A DNA stretch of 64,000 nt from Gp6-AA40 sp035492455 (lineage in GTDB: Bacteria; Acidobacteriota; Vicinamibacteria; Vicinamibacterales; UBA2999). Location: positions 1 to 64,000 of the forward strand of contig DATJJE010000016.1 of assembly GCA_035492455.1 (NCBI GenBank), written 5' to 3'. The notes beneath the pieces were generated by a model. It saw only the letters and a list, made by a program, of their open reading frames with translations. It ran no database searches and was not told the DNA's origin. How positions within the stretch are numbered: the stretch's first letter is position 1; each line of letters starts with the position of its first letter. The position numbers and the translations under genes are program-made. Below, piece by piece: positions 1 through 7,599 of this stretch.

Positions 1-4
1 CTGC

Positions 5-42
5 GGCGGACCTGAAAGTCCGCCTCTACGTCCGCAGAGGCG
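5..42. repeat. Dispersed palindrome (copy 1) with adjoining hairpin
   Basis: GGCGGAC at 5-11 pairs with GTCCGCC at 18-24 around a CTGAAA loop. A second overlapping stem pairs CGCCTCT (21-27) with AGAGGCG (36-42). Read on the minus strand the element is GTAGAGGCGGAC-TTTCAG-GTCCGCC, the same design as the palindromes at 497-519, 6735-6753, 7302-7324 and 18891-18914. It lies downstream of the DUF6152 gene and might also act as a terminator, although no T-tract follows. Confidence 0.7.
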
Positions 43-48
43 GCTCTC

Positions 49-70
49 TAGACCCGCCTTAGACCCGCCT
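49..70. repeat. Tandem 11-bp repeat
   Basis: TAGACCCGCCT occurs twice in direct succession (49-59 and 60-70), immediately downstream of the DUF6152 stop codon. No function is apparent. Confidence 0.6.
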
Positions 71-73
71 AAC

Positions 74-481
74 CTATTTATCCGCGCCGCCTGCGCCGGG
101 AGCGGATCCGCCGAACAGATAGCGTGAGCCGTCCGCGAGGATGAAGTTGCGGCCGACCGCCTTGTTCGTGCCGTCGCGCGCCTGATAGCCCTCGATCGTG
201 AACTCGGTTCCCGGTTTGAGCGTGTTCTTGGTGACGCCGAGACGAATCAGCTGATTTGGGCTGCCGCCTTCAATCAACCATGGGACCACCGTTCCATCCG
301 GCTGCTTGATGTCCATATGGAACCAGGAGTGAGGGTTGATCATTTCCCACTTGGTGAGTGTTCCCGTCAGCTTGAGCGGCTTGTTGATGTCGAACTCCGA
401 CGAGAACGCGTGATGCGCGACGAGCGGCGCGGCCGTGAACAACACGCCGAGGGCGACGATCACCGCGAAGGTGGTTCTCAT
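74..481 (-). CDS. DUF6152 family secreted protein
   Basis: The 135-residue product begins with a signal peptide (MRTTFAVIVALG...VA, about residues 1-22), followed directly by His-His (HHAFSSEFD), the usual N-terminus of mature DUF6152 proteins. The rest looks like a small beta-rich domain with a conserved NPH stretch. The function of the family is unknown. I chose the ATG at 481 because it starts the signal peptide; a longer frame upstream reads into the neighbouring gene and has no signal. It is the last gene of a likely minus-strand operon with two GHWEGDTLV-type proteins. A paralogue at 42176-42559 sits beside another member of that family, which suggests a functional link. Confidence 0.85.
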   Translation of the reverse strand: MRTTFAVIVALGVLFTAAPLVAHHAFSSEFDINKPLKLTGTLTKWEMINPHSWFHMDIKQPDGTVVPWLIEGGSPNQLIRLGVTKNTLKPGTEFTIEGYQARDGTNKAVGRNFILADGSRYLFGGSAPGAGGADK

Positions 482-496
482 ACGATGCTCCTTTGA

Positions 497-519
497 GCCG
501 ACCTGAAGGTCGGCCCCTA
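497..519. repeat. Dispersed palindrome (copy 2), supplies a stop codon
   Basis: GCCGACCT (497-504) and AGGTCGGC (507-514) form a perfect 8-bp stem around GA. On the minus strand the element begins GTAGGGGCCGACC. The TAG in that leading GTAG is the stop codon of the upstream gene (517-519), so the element abuts and terminates the reading frame. Confidence 0.75.
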
Positions 520-1497
520 CTTCTGTGCCTTGGCGCGTTTCTCGTCCTCGCGTGCGCCCGCCAGCAGGTTGGCGAGGCTGTAATTCCCCTCGTGGCACGC
601 GTGCTCGAAGATCGGTCCGACCGATTTCTTCCACGGCACCTCCGCCGACCACGGGCGCGTCCACACCTTCGGATCGTCAACCGTGAAGCGGTACATCAAC
701 GTGTCGTCGCTGATGCGAGTGAACCGCTCCGTCAGCTTCATATCCGCGCTCGCGCCCTGGGCGGCGAACATGAACATATCTGTGAAGTTCGTCGTCTCGA
801 TGACCAGCGTGTCACCATCCCAGCGTCCGCGCGAGGTTCCTTCGAGCTGACGGATGCTGTTCGGAAGCGGTGCACGGCCGTCCGTCGGGATGATGCGCGG
901 ATCGTGGAGCATCTCGACGAGAATCAGCACCGTCCCCGGGCTCTGCACGATCTGGTAGTTGTTGTTGTACGCGCCGGCAAGCATCGGCGGGCCATCGCGA
1001 TCCATCTGGATGCACCGGACCGACAGCGGCTGGTTCTCGGCCGCATCGGTAATCGGCCCCGCGCGCTTTCGTGCCTCGGCGCGCGCGGCGTTGAGGCGCT
1101 TGCCTTCCTCGGTCATCGGCGGGAGGTGGCCGTCAGCCGGATCGACGATCAGCGAGGTGCGTAGGTTGAGTGCCACCGGCGCCTGGCTGCGATCGAGACC
1201 GAACTGCGTGAAGTCGTAGTGCACGTCCGCGATCGTTCCCGGCGTCGTCTGCTCGGACTCGTCGGCGGCCGCGCGCTTCATCTGTTCGACGACTTCTTCT
1301 CTGGTGAAGAAATCGCGGTCGATCCCTTTGGGCCGCTCGAGCGGTGTGTAGGTCGTGTTGTTCCAGAACCCCTGGAAGTCCGGATGCCCATCGGGCAGGC
1401 GCGGAACTTTGTAAGTCGATTGTGCCGTCGGTGTCGACACGAGGAGCAGCGCGATCGCGCTTCCCAAGGCCGTGGCCGCAACAAAGCGACGCAGCAT
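517..1497 (-). CDS. Secreted GHWEGDTLV-type protein
   Basis: The 326-residue product has an N-terminal signal peptide (MLRRFVAATALGSAIALLL...AQS). It carries the hallmark of a secreted family abundant in Acidobacteria: a DGHPDFQGFW opening, RxxRIIPTDGR, then GRWDGDTLVIETTNF, an ERFTR strand and WTRPW near the C-terminus, ending in HACHEGN. The function of the family is unknown; the repeated strands suggest a beta-structured periplasmic protein. It lies 15 bp after the next upstream family member (1513-2364) and 35 bp before the DUF6152 gene, so one operon is likely. Its TAG stop lies inside a dispersed palindrome. Paralogues here are 1513-2364, 36672-37448 and 41349-42164. Confidence 0.85.
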   Translation of the reverse strand: MLRRFVAATALGSAIALLLVSTPTAQSTYKVPRLPDGHPDFQGFWNNTTYTPLERPKGIDRDFFTREEVVEQMKRAAADESEQTTPGTIADVHYDFTQFGLDRSQAPVALNLRTSLIVDPADGHLPPMTEEGKRLNAARAEARKRAGPITDAAENQPLSVRCIQMDRDGPPMLAGAYNNNYQIVQSPGTVLILVEMLHDPRIIPTDGRAPLPNSIRQLEGTSRGRWDGDTLVIETTNFTDMFMFAAQGASADMKLTERFTRISDDTLMYRFTVDDPKVWTRPWSAEVPWKKSVGPIFEHACHEGNYSLANLLAGAREDEKRAKAQK

Positions 1498-1512
1498 GTG
1501 CTTTCTCCTGAG

Positions 1513-2364
1513 CTAATTGCTCGAAGACGGCTTCCGCAGGTGTCCGTAGATCAGGTCTTCAACGAAGGGGACGCAGTTGAACTCCAGCAACTGGGCATTC
1601 TTTTCGATGCGCCGGTAGATCGGAAGGGTGATTTTCCACGGCCGCGTGAACGTCTGTGGATCCTCGATCGTGGCCTCGTAGGACAGATGGTCGGCGCCCG
1701 ACGCCGTGATGCGTTCGACGACGTGCAGCTGGTCGCTGTGAAAGTTGCCGGCGCGATCGAACCACGTCATGTCGTTGAAGCCCGTGGTATCGATGACGAG
1801 CGTATCGCCTTCCCAGTGGCCGTTCGACCATCCCATCCAGCTGTCGGCCGGCGCCTCTTTGTGATCCGTCATGTAGATCGTCCGGACGGCGCGCGCGTAG
1901 GTGAAGACCATCATGATGTAGGTCGGCGTCTGGATGATCTGAAACGGATACTGCATGTACATCGCGCGCGGCACGCCTGGCAGGTAACACTTGATCTCCG
2001 GGTCGAGCGTCACGCGGTTGGCGAAGTTCTGCTTCTTCTTCGCGAGGGCCTCCGGCTTGTAGGGAAGTGGGCCGTCAACGATGCCGAGGCCGCCTGCCAT
2101 CGCGTAGCTCGCGCCGAGCTGCTGCACCGGCCCTGCCGCCGCGCCGTGCGGTTCGATGTCCCAGTAGGCTTCCGATATCGCCTGGTAGACGCCATTGAGG
2201 TTGGGCTTGCCGTCGGCGGAGCGAGCCGTCCTGACCCCGCTGGTTTGGCGCTGCGGTGAGGCGGCCTGCGGGGCGCGTGTCTGGCTGGCGGCGGTGAAAG
2301 ACAGGGCAAGGCCCGCGATTACCCCGACCGCGGCGATCGACGCGCGTCCGAGCCAGGCTTGCAT
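1513..2364 (-). CDS. Secreted GHWEGDTLV-type protein
   Basis: The 283-residue product has a signal sequence ending near FTAASQ, then the family signature DGKPNLNGVYQ, PYPFQ-like and RTIYM strands, GHWEGDTLVIDTTGFND, a VVERI strand and FTRPW. It is clearly homologous to 517-1497 and closest in layout to 41349-42164, including the TTGFND...TWFD segment. It is first in the minus-strand group 2364-74. Function unknown; periplasmic location inferred from the signal peptide. The 157-bp spacer upstream shows no recognisable element. Confidence 0.85.
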   Translation of the reverse strand: MQAWLGRASIAAVGVIAGLALSFTAASQTRAPQAASPQRQTSGVRTARSADGKPNLNGVYQAISEAYWDIEPHGAAAGPVQQLGASYAMAGGLGIVDGPLPYKPEALAKKKQNFANRVTLDPEIKCYLPGVPRAMYMQYPFQIIQTPTYIMMVFTYARAVRTIYMTDHKEAPADSWMGWSNGHWEGDTLVIDTTGFNDMTWFDRAGNFHSDQLHVVERITASGADHLSYEATIEDPQTFTRPWKITLPIYRRIEKNAQLLEFNCVPFVEDLIYGHLRKPSSSN

Positions 2365-2521
2365 TGTTGTTACCGGGGCATATTGAACGTCGGTGGCGGC
2401 GGAACGTCAAGTGCGTATCAGAACGCTTGTGCCGTCGCGTTGCATGCGCGCCGCGTCCCGTATCCGCGTGCGAACGCGCTGCGCGGGCCGCATCGCGTCT
2501 TCCTCGAACCAACGGCAGTGG

Positions 2522-3166
2522 TTACGTTCGAACCTTCCCAGCCAGCGACTGCGGAAACGTGGCATACACCGCAAGGAGAACAGCGGCGACCAGCAGCATC
2601 AGATCAGGCGCGATCCCCAGCAGAACAGCCGCGCTTCCGCCGATCAGCGACCACGCGATTGGGATGATCAACAGCACGCGAGGGACCGGCGGACCAGCTG
2701 CGAGCAGCAGTCCGGCCGTGAAAAGCGTCGTCGGACATGGAACGCCGGCGGCGGGAGCACGCGGAAAGGACTGACCCGTCGCCAGCACCAGCCCGGGATA
2801 AGCAAGTGAATACGCCAGCAACAGACCCGCGAGACCGTGCCGCAATCCGCCGCGCCATTCGAATGTCAGTCTTCTACGTACCACGCCGAACCATACGAAC
2901 GCGAACGCCTGCGTGACAAACATCACCGCAAACAACCACGCGGCTGGATTGATCCTCGAGAAGAACAGTGCGTGATAGACGACGCCGGACCACGCCCAGT
3001 GAGCTGCCGCCAGCAGGCTGACGATAGTGCCGCGAGCGCGCCCGCGGACGAGTTCAGTGGCCACCCGTGCGGTGGCGAGCCACAGTACAACGATGAAAGG
3101 CCAGAGCGCCGCATTGTAGGTGCCGAAGATATCGAGGAATTGTTCCTCGGTGAATGGAAGCTGCAC
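2522..3166 (-). CDS. DUF6064 family integral membrane protein
   Basis: The 214-residue product opens with MQLPFTEEQFLDIFGTYNAA, typical of DUF6064 proteins (LPFTxEQF...YN). It then has about six hydrophobic segments, for example LWPFIVVLWLA, SGVVYHALFF, WLFAVMFVTQAFAF and MLLVAAVLLAVYA. The function of the family is unknown. It is followed 44 bp upstream by the HAD gene on the same strand, with no overlap, so co-transcription is possible but not demonstrated. Confidence 0.8.
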   Translation of the reverse strand: MQLPFTEEQFLDIFGTYNAALWPFIVVLWLATARVATELVRGRARGTIVSLLAAAHWAWSGVVYHALFFSRINPAAWLFAVMFVTQAFAFVWFGVVRRRLTFEWRGGLRHGLAGLLLAYSLAYPGLVLATGQSFPRAPAAGVPCPTTLFTAGLLLAAGPPVPRVLLIIPIAWSLIGGSAAVLLGIAPDLMLLVAAVLLAVYATFPQSLAGKVRT

Positions 3167-3210
3167 GGTGGCGGCGGATGTTGTGCCTGGTGTGCGAAGC
3201 GCCTTCTGAT

Positions 3211-4032
3211 TCAGGAGCCCAGCTTCGTTGCGAGATCGTTGAAGTCGCGAGCCGCGATGTCGACCGATGCGTTCGGCTGCAGATCCGGGTGACCGTCGGG
3301 TCCGAACTCCATGGGCCTGGTCACGAAGGCTGTTCGCAATCCGACGTTTTTCGCCGCGCCCAGATCTCCCAGGTGCGCCGCCACCATCATGACTTCATCA
3401 AGTTTGAGATCCAGGAAATCCGCCGCGGACTGGTAGACCTCGCGGTCGGGCTTGTAGTGGCGAGCCAGCTCCGCTCCCAGAATGCAATCCCACGGCAGGC
3501 CTCCGAACTTGGCGAGCTCCGTCATCAGCGAGATGTTTCCGTTCGACAGCGGCGCGATGATGAACTTCTTCTTCAGACGCGTGAGCCCGCTGACCGAATC
3601 GGGCCACGGCCGAAGCCGGTGCCAAGCGTGATTCAGCGTATCGACTTCTGATTCCGACAGGCGTCCGGTGAGCCCGAAATCGACGAGCAGCTTGTCCAGA
3701 ATCATGCGATGCAGGCGATCGAGTTTCGTCCATGGCAAGTCGCCTGTGCGCACCCGGTTCATCGCCGGCTGATAGCCGCCTCGCCATGCGTCGGCGAATT
3801 TGACCGCGTCGATTTTCAGTCCCTTCCGGGACGCCAGTTCCTGCACTTGCTGCGTGACGGATGTCCGCCAGTCCACGACGGTCCCGAACGTGTCGAAGAC
3901 AAGCGCTTTCACACGGGTGAAATCCGGAGGCGTTCGGGCGGGCTGACGCGCGTCGGCAAGCGCGAAGATGGAACCGCCAGCCAATCCGGCCGCGTAGGTG
4001 ACGAACAAGCGTCGCGAGATCTCGGCGATCAT
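3211..4032 (-). CDS. Tat-exported HAD-family type II haloacid dehalogenase-like protein
   Basis: The product has 273 residues from the ATG at 4032. An N-terminal ISRRLFVTYAAGLAGG resembles a twin-arginine signal. The HAD motifs follow: KALVFDTFGTVVDW (motif I, nucleophile Asp), PLSNGN (motif II), HYKPDREVY (motif III Lys) and AAHLGDLGAA (motif IV), the pattern of L-2-haloacid dehalogenases. In that family the reaction is hydrolytic dehalogenation of 2-haloalkanoates; the true substrate here is unknown. Export of a HAD dehalogenase is unusual. A longer frame to 4203 exists, but the Tat signal favours 4032. Confidence 0.8.
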   Translation of the reverse strand: MIAEISRRLFVTYAAGLAGGSIFALADARQPARTPPDFTRVKALVFDTFGTVVDWRTSVTQQVQELASRKGLKIDAVKFADAWRGGYQPAMNRVRTGDLPWTKLDRLHRMILDKLLVDFGLTGRLSESEVDTLNHAWHRLRPWPDSVSGLTRLKKKFIIAPLSNGNISLMTELAKFGGLPWDCILGAELARHYKPDREVYQSAADFLDLKLDEVMMVAAHLGDLGAAKNVGLRTAFVTRPMEFGPDGHPDLQPNASVDIAARDFNDLATKLGS

Positions 4033-4205
4033 GGCTGTGGATGATACGTCCCGCAATGTCCTCGCGGTGATCGGCATTGCCGAGGCTGCGGTCGGCTTGA
4101 TACTGCTCGACAGGACGCACCCGCGGCTGCCCGCCAGCTCAGCGGCTGGCCAATCTAAGTAGTTGATGCGTTGCCTTTTCCGGGCGTGACGCGCGTGCGA
4201 CAATA

Positions 4206-4253
4206 CACCTAGATATTGCTAGTGCCCTAAATAGAGGCCTCAATATCTTGTGG
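4206..4253 (+). promoter_or_regulatory. Pair of NrdR boxes upstream of nrdJ
   Basis: Box 2 (4238-4253, CCTCAATATCTTGTGG) matches the NrdR consensus ACACwAyATATwGTGT strongly in its core. Box 1 (4206-4221) carries CTAGATATTG, 9 of 10 core positions. The centres are 32 bp apart, about three helical turns, which is the spacing expected for paired NrdR binding. NrdR represses ribonucleotide reductase genes, so the site fits the gene downstream. Confidence 0.8.
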
Positions 4254-4261
4254 TTTTGCGC

Positions 4262-4291
4262 TTGACAACCCCGGATAGTGAGCGCACTATC
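4262..4291 (+). promoter_or_regulatory. Probable nrdJ promoter with inverted repeat over the -10
   Basis: A perfect -35 TTGACA (4262-4267) is followed after 17 bp by CACTAT (4285-4290), a weak -10. A 7-bp inverted repeat, GATAGTG (4274-4280) and CACTATC (4285-4291) with a 4-bp centre, overlaps the spacer and the -10 and could be a second operator. Box 2 of the NrdR pair ends 8 bp upstream of the -35. The leader to the nrdJ ATG is about 195 nt; I looked for a cobalamin riboswitch B12 box in it and see none. Confidence 0.6.
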
Positions 4292-4425
4292 GCACCCGCG
4301 CTTACAGAGGTTGAAACGGCAGGAAGCCTCCCAGCGTCCGGCCGCCACGAAAATTCCTCAGGACACCAGGCGCACACCACAACAAAGGATTTGGACGCTC
4401 ATTCGGGGGAAGAGCGTTCCCTGTG

Positions 4426-4472
4426 GCGCGAGCCTTTGTGGCTCGCGCGGCGCGGACCTTGTGAGGTTCGCG
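4426..4472. repeat. Two palindromes in the nrdJ leader
   Basis: GCGCGAGCC (4426-4434) and GGCTCGCGC (4440-4448) form a perfect stem. CGCGGACCT (4451-4459) and AGGTTCGCG (4464-4472) form a second with one mismatch. The second resembles the genome's GCGGACCT/AGGTCCGC palindromes; the first resembles the hairpin just after nrdJ (7482-7507). They lie directly before the ribosome binding site and may affect leader structure. Confidence 0.6.
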
Positions 4473-4490
4473 GAAGGACGGAGGACGAGC

Positions 4491-7463
4491 ATGGAAAGAG
4501 GGCCTGCACAGACTCAAGGCGCAGCCGTTGAAGTGCGCGTGAAAAAGAGCGCGGAGTCCAGAAGTGCATCGGTTCCAGGCCTCGAATTTCCACGCTATTT
4601 CACGCTGCCGGGCGTCGATCCGTTCGACGAAATCGAATGGGAGATCCGCTCGGCGGTCATCGGCAACGAGAAGGGCAAGGTCGTCTTCGAGCAGAAGGAG
4701 GTCGAGATCCCCTCGTTCTGGTCGCAGCAGGCCACCAACATCGTCGTCTCGAAGTACTTCCGCGGCCAGATGGGTTCGCCCGATCGCGAGCACAGCGTCA
4801 AACAGCTGATCGGCCGTGTGGTCGACACCATCACCCGCTGGGCGCGCGAGCAGCACTACTTCGCCAGCGACGATGCGCTGGCCTCCTTCAGCGCCGAGTT
4901 GAAGCACCTGCTCGTGTATCAGAAGGCGGCGTTCAACAGTCCCGTCTGGTTCAACTGCGGCTTCGAAGCGGCGCCGCAGTGCTCCGCCTGCTTCATCAAC
5001 TCGGTGAAGGACACGATGGACTCCATCCTCACGCTCGCCAAGACCGAGGGGATGCTGTTCAAGTTCGGCTCGGGCACCGGCAGCAATCTGTCGACGATTC
5101 GCTCCTCACGTGAGCTGCTCGCGGGCGGCGGCACGGCGAGCGGCCCCGTGTCGTTCATGAAGGGGTACGACGCGTTTGCGGGCGTGATCAAGAGCGGTGG
5201 CAAGACACGGCGCGCCGCCAAGATGGTCATTCTCAACGTCGACCATCCCGACGTCGAGGAGTTCATCAACTGCAAGGTCGAGGAGGAGAAGAAGGCGTGG
5301 GCGCTCATCGACGCCGGCTACGACGGTTCGTTCACGGGCGTCGCCTATAACTCGATCTTCTTCCAGAACTCGAACAACAGCGTGCGTGTGACGGACGACT
5401 TCATGCGCGCGGTCCTCGACGACGACGAGTGGCAGACCAGGGCGGTGACGAGCGGCGAGGTGATGGACACCTACAAGGCGCGCGGTCTCATGCGCCAGAT
5501 TGCCGAAGGAACCTGGGTCTGCGGCGATCCGGGGATGCAGTTCGACACCACCGTCAACGAGTGGCATACCTGTCCGAACACCGATCGCATCAACGCCAGC
5601 AATCCCTGCTCGGAATACATGTTCCTGGACGATTCGGCGTGCAACCTGTCGTCGATCAATCTGATGAAGTTCGTTCGTGAGGATGGCGAGTTCGACGTCG
5701 CCGCCTTCAAGGCGGCGTGCCGGACGATGATCGCGGCGCAGGAGATCATCGTCCCGAACTCGAGCTATCCGACGAAGGCGATCGAGAAGAACTCGCACGA
5801 CTATCGTCCGCTCGGCCTCGGCTACGCCAACCTTGGCGCGCTGCTGATGTCGCGCGGGCTGCCGTACGACAGCGACGAGGGGCGCGCGTATGCGGCCGCG
5901 ATTACGGCGGTGATGACGGGCGAAGCCTATGCGCAGTCGGCGCGTATCGCGCGCGACCACGGCGGGCCGTTTGCCGGCTACGAGAAGAACCGCGAGCCGT
6001 TCCTGCGCGTCATGAACAAGCACCGCGACGCGGTCGCCGAGATCAGCTCCAAGTTCGTTCCGAACGATCTGTATGCTGCCGCTAAGCAGGCCTGGGACGA
6101 GGCCGTCGAGCTGGGCGAGGACTTCGGCTACCGCAATGCGCAGGCGACGGTGCTGGCGCCGACCGGCACGATCGGCTTCATGATGGACTGCGACACGACC
6201 GGAGTCGAGCCAGACATCGCGCTCGTCAAGTACAAGAAGCTCGTGGGCGGCGGGCTGATGAAGATCGTCAACGGCACCGTGCCGATGGCGCTCGGCAAGC
6301 TTGGGTACACGCAGCCCGAAATCGAGGCGATCAGCCATTACATCGACGAGCACGAGACGATCGAGGGGGCGCCGTTCCTGAAGGACGAGCACCTGGCGGT
6401 ATTCGACTGCGCGTTCAAGCCGGCGAAGGGCCAGCGGTCGATTCACCACATGGGGCACATCAAGATGATGGGCGCCACGCAGCCGTTCATCTCGGGCGCC
6501 ATCAGCAAGACCGTGAACGTGCCGCGCGAGGCATCGGTGGACGAAATCGAGAAGGCCTACATCGAGTCGTGGCGTCTCGGCGCGAAAGCCATCTCGATTT
6601 ACAGGGACGGCTCAAAGCGAACACAGCCTCTGAATACCTCGAAAGCCGGCGTACTCGATACTCGAAACGCCGTTGGAGCGGGTAAGGCGGGTGAGGTTGT
6701 AGCGGCCGGCTTCAGCCGGCCCGACGGGAGCGGCGCGGACCTTTCAGGTCCGCGGGAAATCGTCCGCGAGGTCGTCAAGATCGTCGAGACGCCGAAACGC
6801 CGCAAGCTGCCGGACGAGCGCAGCGCGATCACCCACAAGTTCGACATCGCCGGCCACGAGGGCTACATCACCGTCGGTCTCTTCGAAGACGGCACGCCTG
6901 GCGAGATCTTCCTCGTCATGGCGAAGGAGGGGTCGACCATTTCGGGCTTTGCGGACGCGTTCGCGCAGGCGATCTCGTACGCGCTGCAGTACGGCGTGCC
7001 GCTGCAGGCGCTGGTCGACAAGTTCAGCCACGCGCGGTTCGAGCCGTCGGGGATGACGAAGAACCCCGAGATCAGGTTCGCGAAGTCGATCGTCGACTAC
7101 ATCTTCCGATGGCTCGCTACGAAATTTCTGTCGCCGGAGGCTCAATATCGGGCTGGAGTCAATATCGAGCAGCCCGCGGAGAACACTGACGCGGAAGGCA
7201 GCAGGTCTCAGGTATCAGGTGTCAGGCGTGGTCCAGGGACCAGGTCCGAGGTATCAGTCTCGGCCGCCGCATCGTCGCTGGATGGCCGATCCTCCGAACG
7301 TAGAGGCGGACCTTCAGGTCCGCCTGAAACGAAGGCTTCCTCGTTCGCGGCGATTCAGAACCAGGAGGACGCGCCGCCCTGCAGCACGTGCGGGTCGATC
7401 ATGATTCGCAGCGGCAGCTGCTACAAATGCACGAACTGCGGGACGACATCAGGCTGCGCGTAG
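4491..7463 (+). CDS. nrdJ: Vitamin B12-dependent (class II) ribonucleoside-diphosphate reductase
   Basis: The 990-residue product reduces ribonucleotides to deoxyribonucleotides using adenosylcobalamin, independent of oxygen. Start: GGAGG at 4480-4484 sits 6 bp before ATG 4491. Visible motifs are FNSPVWFNCGF and QCSACFI in the N-terminal third, the active-site N371-P-C373-S-E375 followed by CNLSSINL, PTGTIGFMMDCDTTGVEPD, and a C-terminal TSCPD-like region (LPDERSAITHKF...GLFEDG). A C-terminal Cys-rich tail (CSTCGS...CYKCTNCG) probably re-reduces the active site or binds zinc. Two linkers are enlarged by translated palindromic repeats (residues about 738-755 and 938-945). The linker around residues 903-925 also contains repetitive CAGGTATCAGGTGTCAGG-like DNA. 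Regulation: NrdR boxes upstream. Confidence 0.95.
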   Translation: MERGPAQTQGAAVEVRVKKSAESRSASVPGLEFPRYFTLPGVDPFDEIEWEIRSAVIGNEKGKVVFEQKEVEIPSFWSQQATNIVVSKYFRGQMGSPDREHSVKQLIGRVVDTITRWAREQHYFASDDALASFSAELKHLLVYQKAAFNSPVWFNCGFEAAPQCSACFINSVKDTMDSILTLAKTEGMLFKFGSGTGSNLSTIRSSRELLAGGGTASGPVSFMKGYDAFAGVIKSGGKTRRAAKMVILNVDHPDVEEFINCKVEEEKKAWALIDAGYDGSFTGVAYNSIFFQNSNNSVRVTDDFMRAVLDDDEWQTRAVTSGEVMDTYKARGLMRQIAEGTWVCGDPGMQFDTTVNEWHTCPNTDRINASNPCSEYMFLDDSACNLSSINLMKFVREDGEFDVAAFKAACRTMIAAQEIIVPNSSYPTKAIEKNSHDYRPLGLGYANLGALLMSRGLPYDSDEGRAYAAAITAVMTGEAYAQSARIARDHGGPFAGYEKNREPFLRVMNKHRDAVAEISSKFVPNDLYAAAKQAWDEAVELGEDFGYRNAQATVLAPTGTIGFMMDCDTTGVEPDIALVKYKKLVGGGLMKIVNGTVPMALGKLGYTQPEIEAISHYIDEHETIEGAPFLKDEHLAVFDCAFKPAKGQRSIHHMGHIKMMGATQPFISGAISKTVNVPREASVDEIEKAYIESWRLGAKAISIYRDGSKRTQPLNTSKAGVLDTRNAVGAGKAGEVVAAGFSRPDGSGADLSGPREIVREVVKIVETPKRRKLPDERSAITHKFDIAGHEGYITVGLFEDGTPGEIFLVMAKEGSTISGFADAFAQAISYALQYGVPLQALVDKFSHARFEPSGMTKNPEIRFAKSIVDYIFRWLATKFLSPEAQYRAGVNIEQPAENTDAEGSRSQVSGVRRGPGTRSEVSVSAAASSLDGRSSERRGGPSGPPETKASSFAAIQNQEDAPPCSTCGSIMIRSGSCYKCTNCGTTSGCA
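6704..6754. repeat. Two dispersed palindromes inside nrdJ (copies 3 and 4)
   Basis: GGCCGGCT-TC-AGCCGGCC (6704-6721) is a perfect palindrome preceded by GTAGC. CGCGGACCT (6734-6742) and AGGTCCGCG (6746-6754) form a second. Both are read in frame, giving AGFSRPDG and ADLSGPR, in the linker before the C-terminal domain, where family members are short and variable. Confidence 0.8.
7302..7324. repeat. Dispersed palindrome inside nrdJ (copy 5)
   Basis: GGCGGACCT (7305-7313) and AGGTCCGCC (7316-7324) flank TC in a perfect 20-bp palindrome. The leading GTAGA matches the other copies. It is translated in frame as RGGPSGPP in the linker to the C-terminal Cys-rich tail. Confidence 0.8.
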
Positions 7464-7481
7464 TCAGGTAGTCAGATGGTG

Positions 7482-7507
7482 GGGCGAGCCCTTGCTCAGG
7501 CTCGCCC
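7482..7507 (+). terminator. Hairpin after nrdJ
   Basis: GGGCGAGCC (7482-7490) and GGCTCGCCC (7499-7507) form a perfect 9-bp stem with an 8-nt loop, 18 bp after the nrdJ stop. No U-tract follows. It could end transcription or be another dispersed repeat, as the stem sequence recurs in modified form at 4426-4448. Confidence 0.45.
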
Positions 7508-7599
7508 GGGTGATTGAGACACGCCCACACCCGCCACTCGAACCACCGGGTATATGCTCTCCAGCGTCGAGGCCCCTCGCCTCGATGAATGGAGCATGT

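Noticed and set aside
1219..2259. Open frame on the plus strand across 1.2-2.3 kb
   Set aside because: It is the complement of the secreted GHWEGDTLV genes and shows no domain or signal.
2365..2521. Spacer between the GHWEGDTLV gene and DUF6064
   Set aside because: No promoter, repeat or gene feature could be identified with confidence.
4031..4162. 43-codon plus-strand frame MAVDDTSRNVLAVIGIAEAA...
   Set aside because: It has one hydrophobic stretch but no ribosome binding site and overlaps the start of the HAD gene; too short to support.
4297..4490. Possible cobalamin riboswitch in the nrdJ leader
   Set aside because: I see no B12 box or the usual conserved core; the leader instead carries palindromic repeats.
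5106..6458. Long open frame antisense to nrdJ (450 residues, minus strand)
   Set aside because: It lies entirely inside a strongly supported gene and has a composition rich in Arg, Ala, Asp and Val typical of shadow frames in GC-rich DNA.
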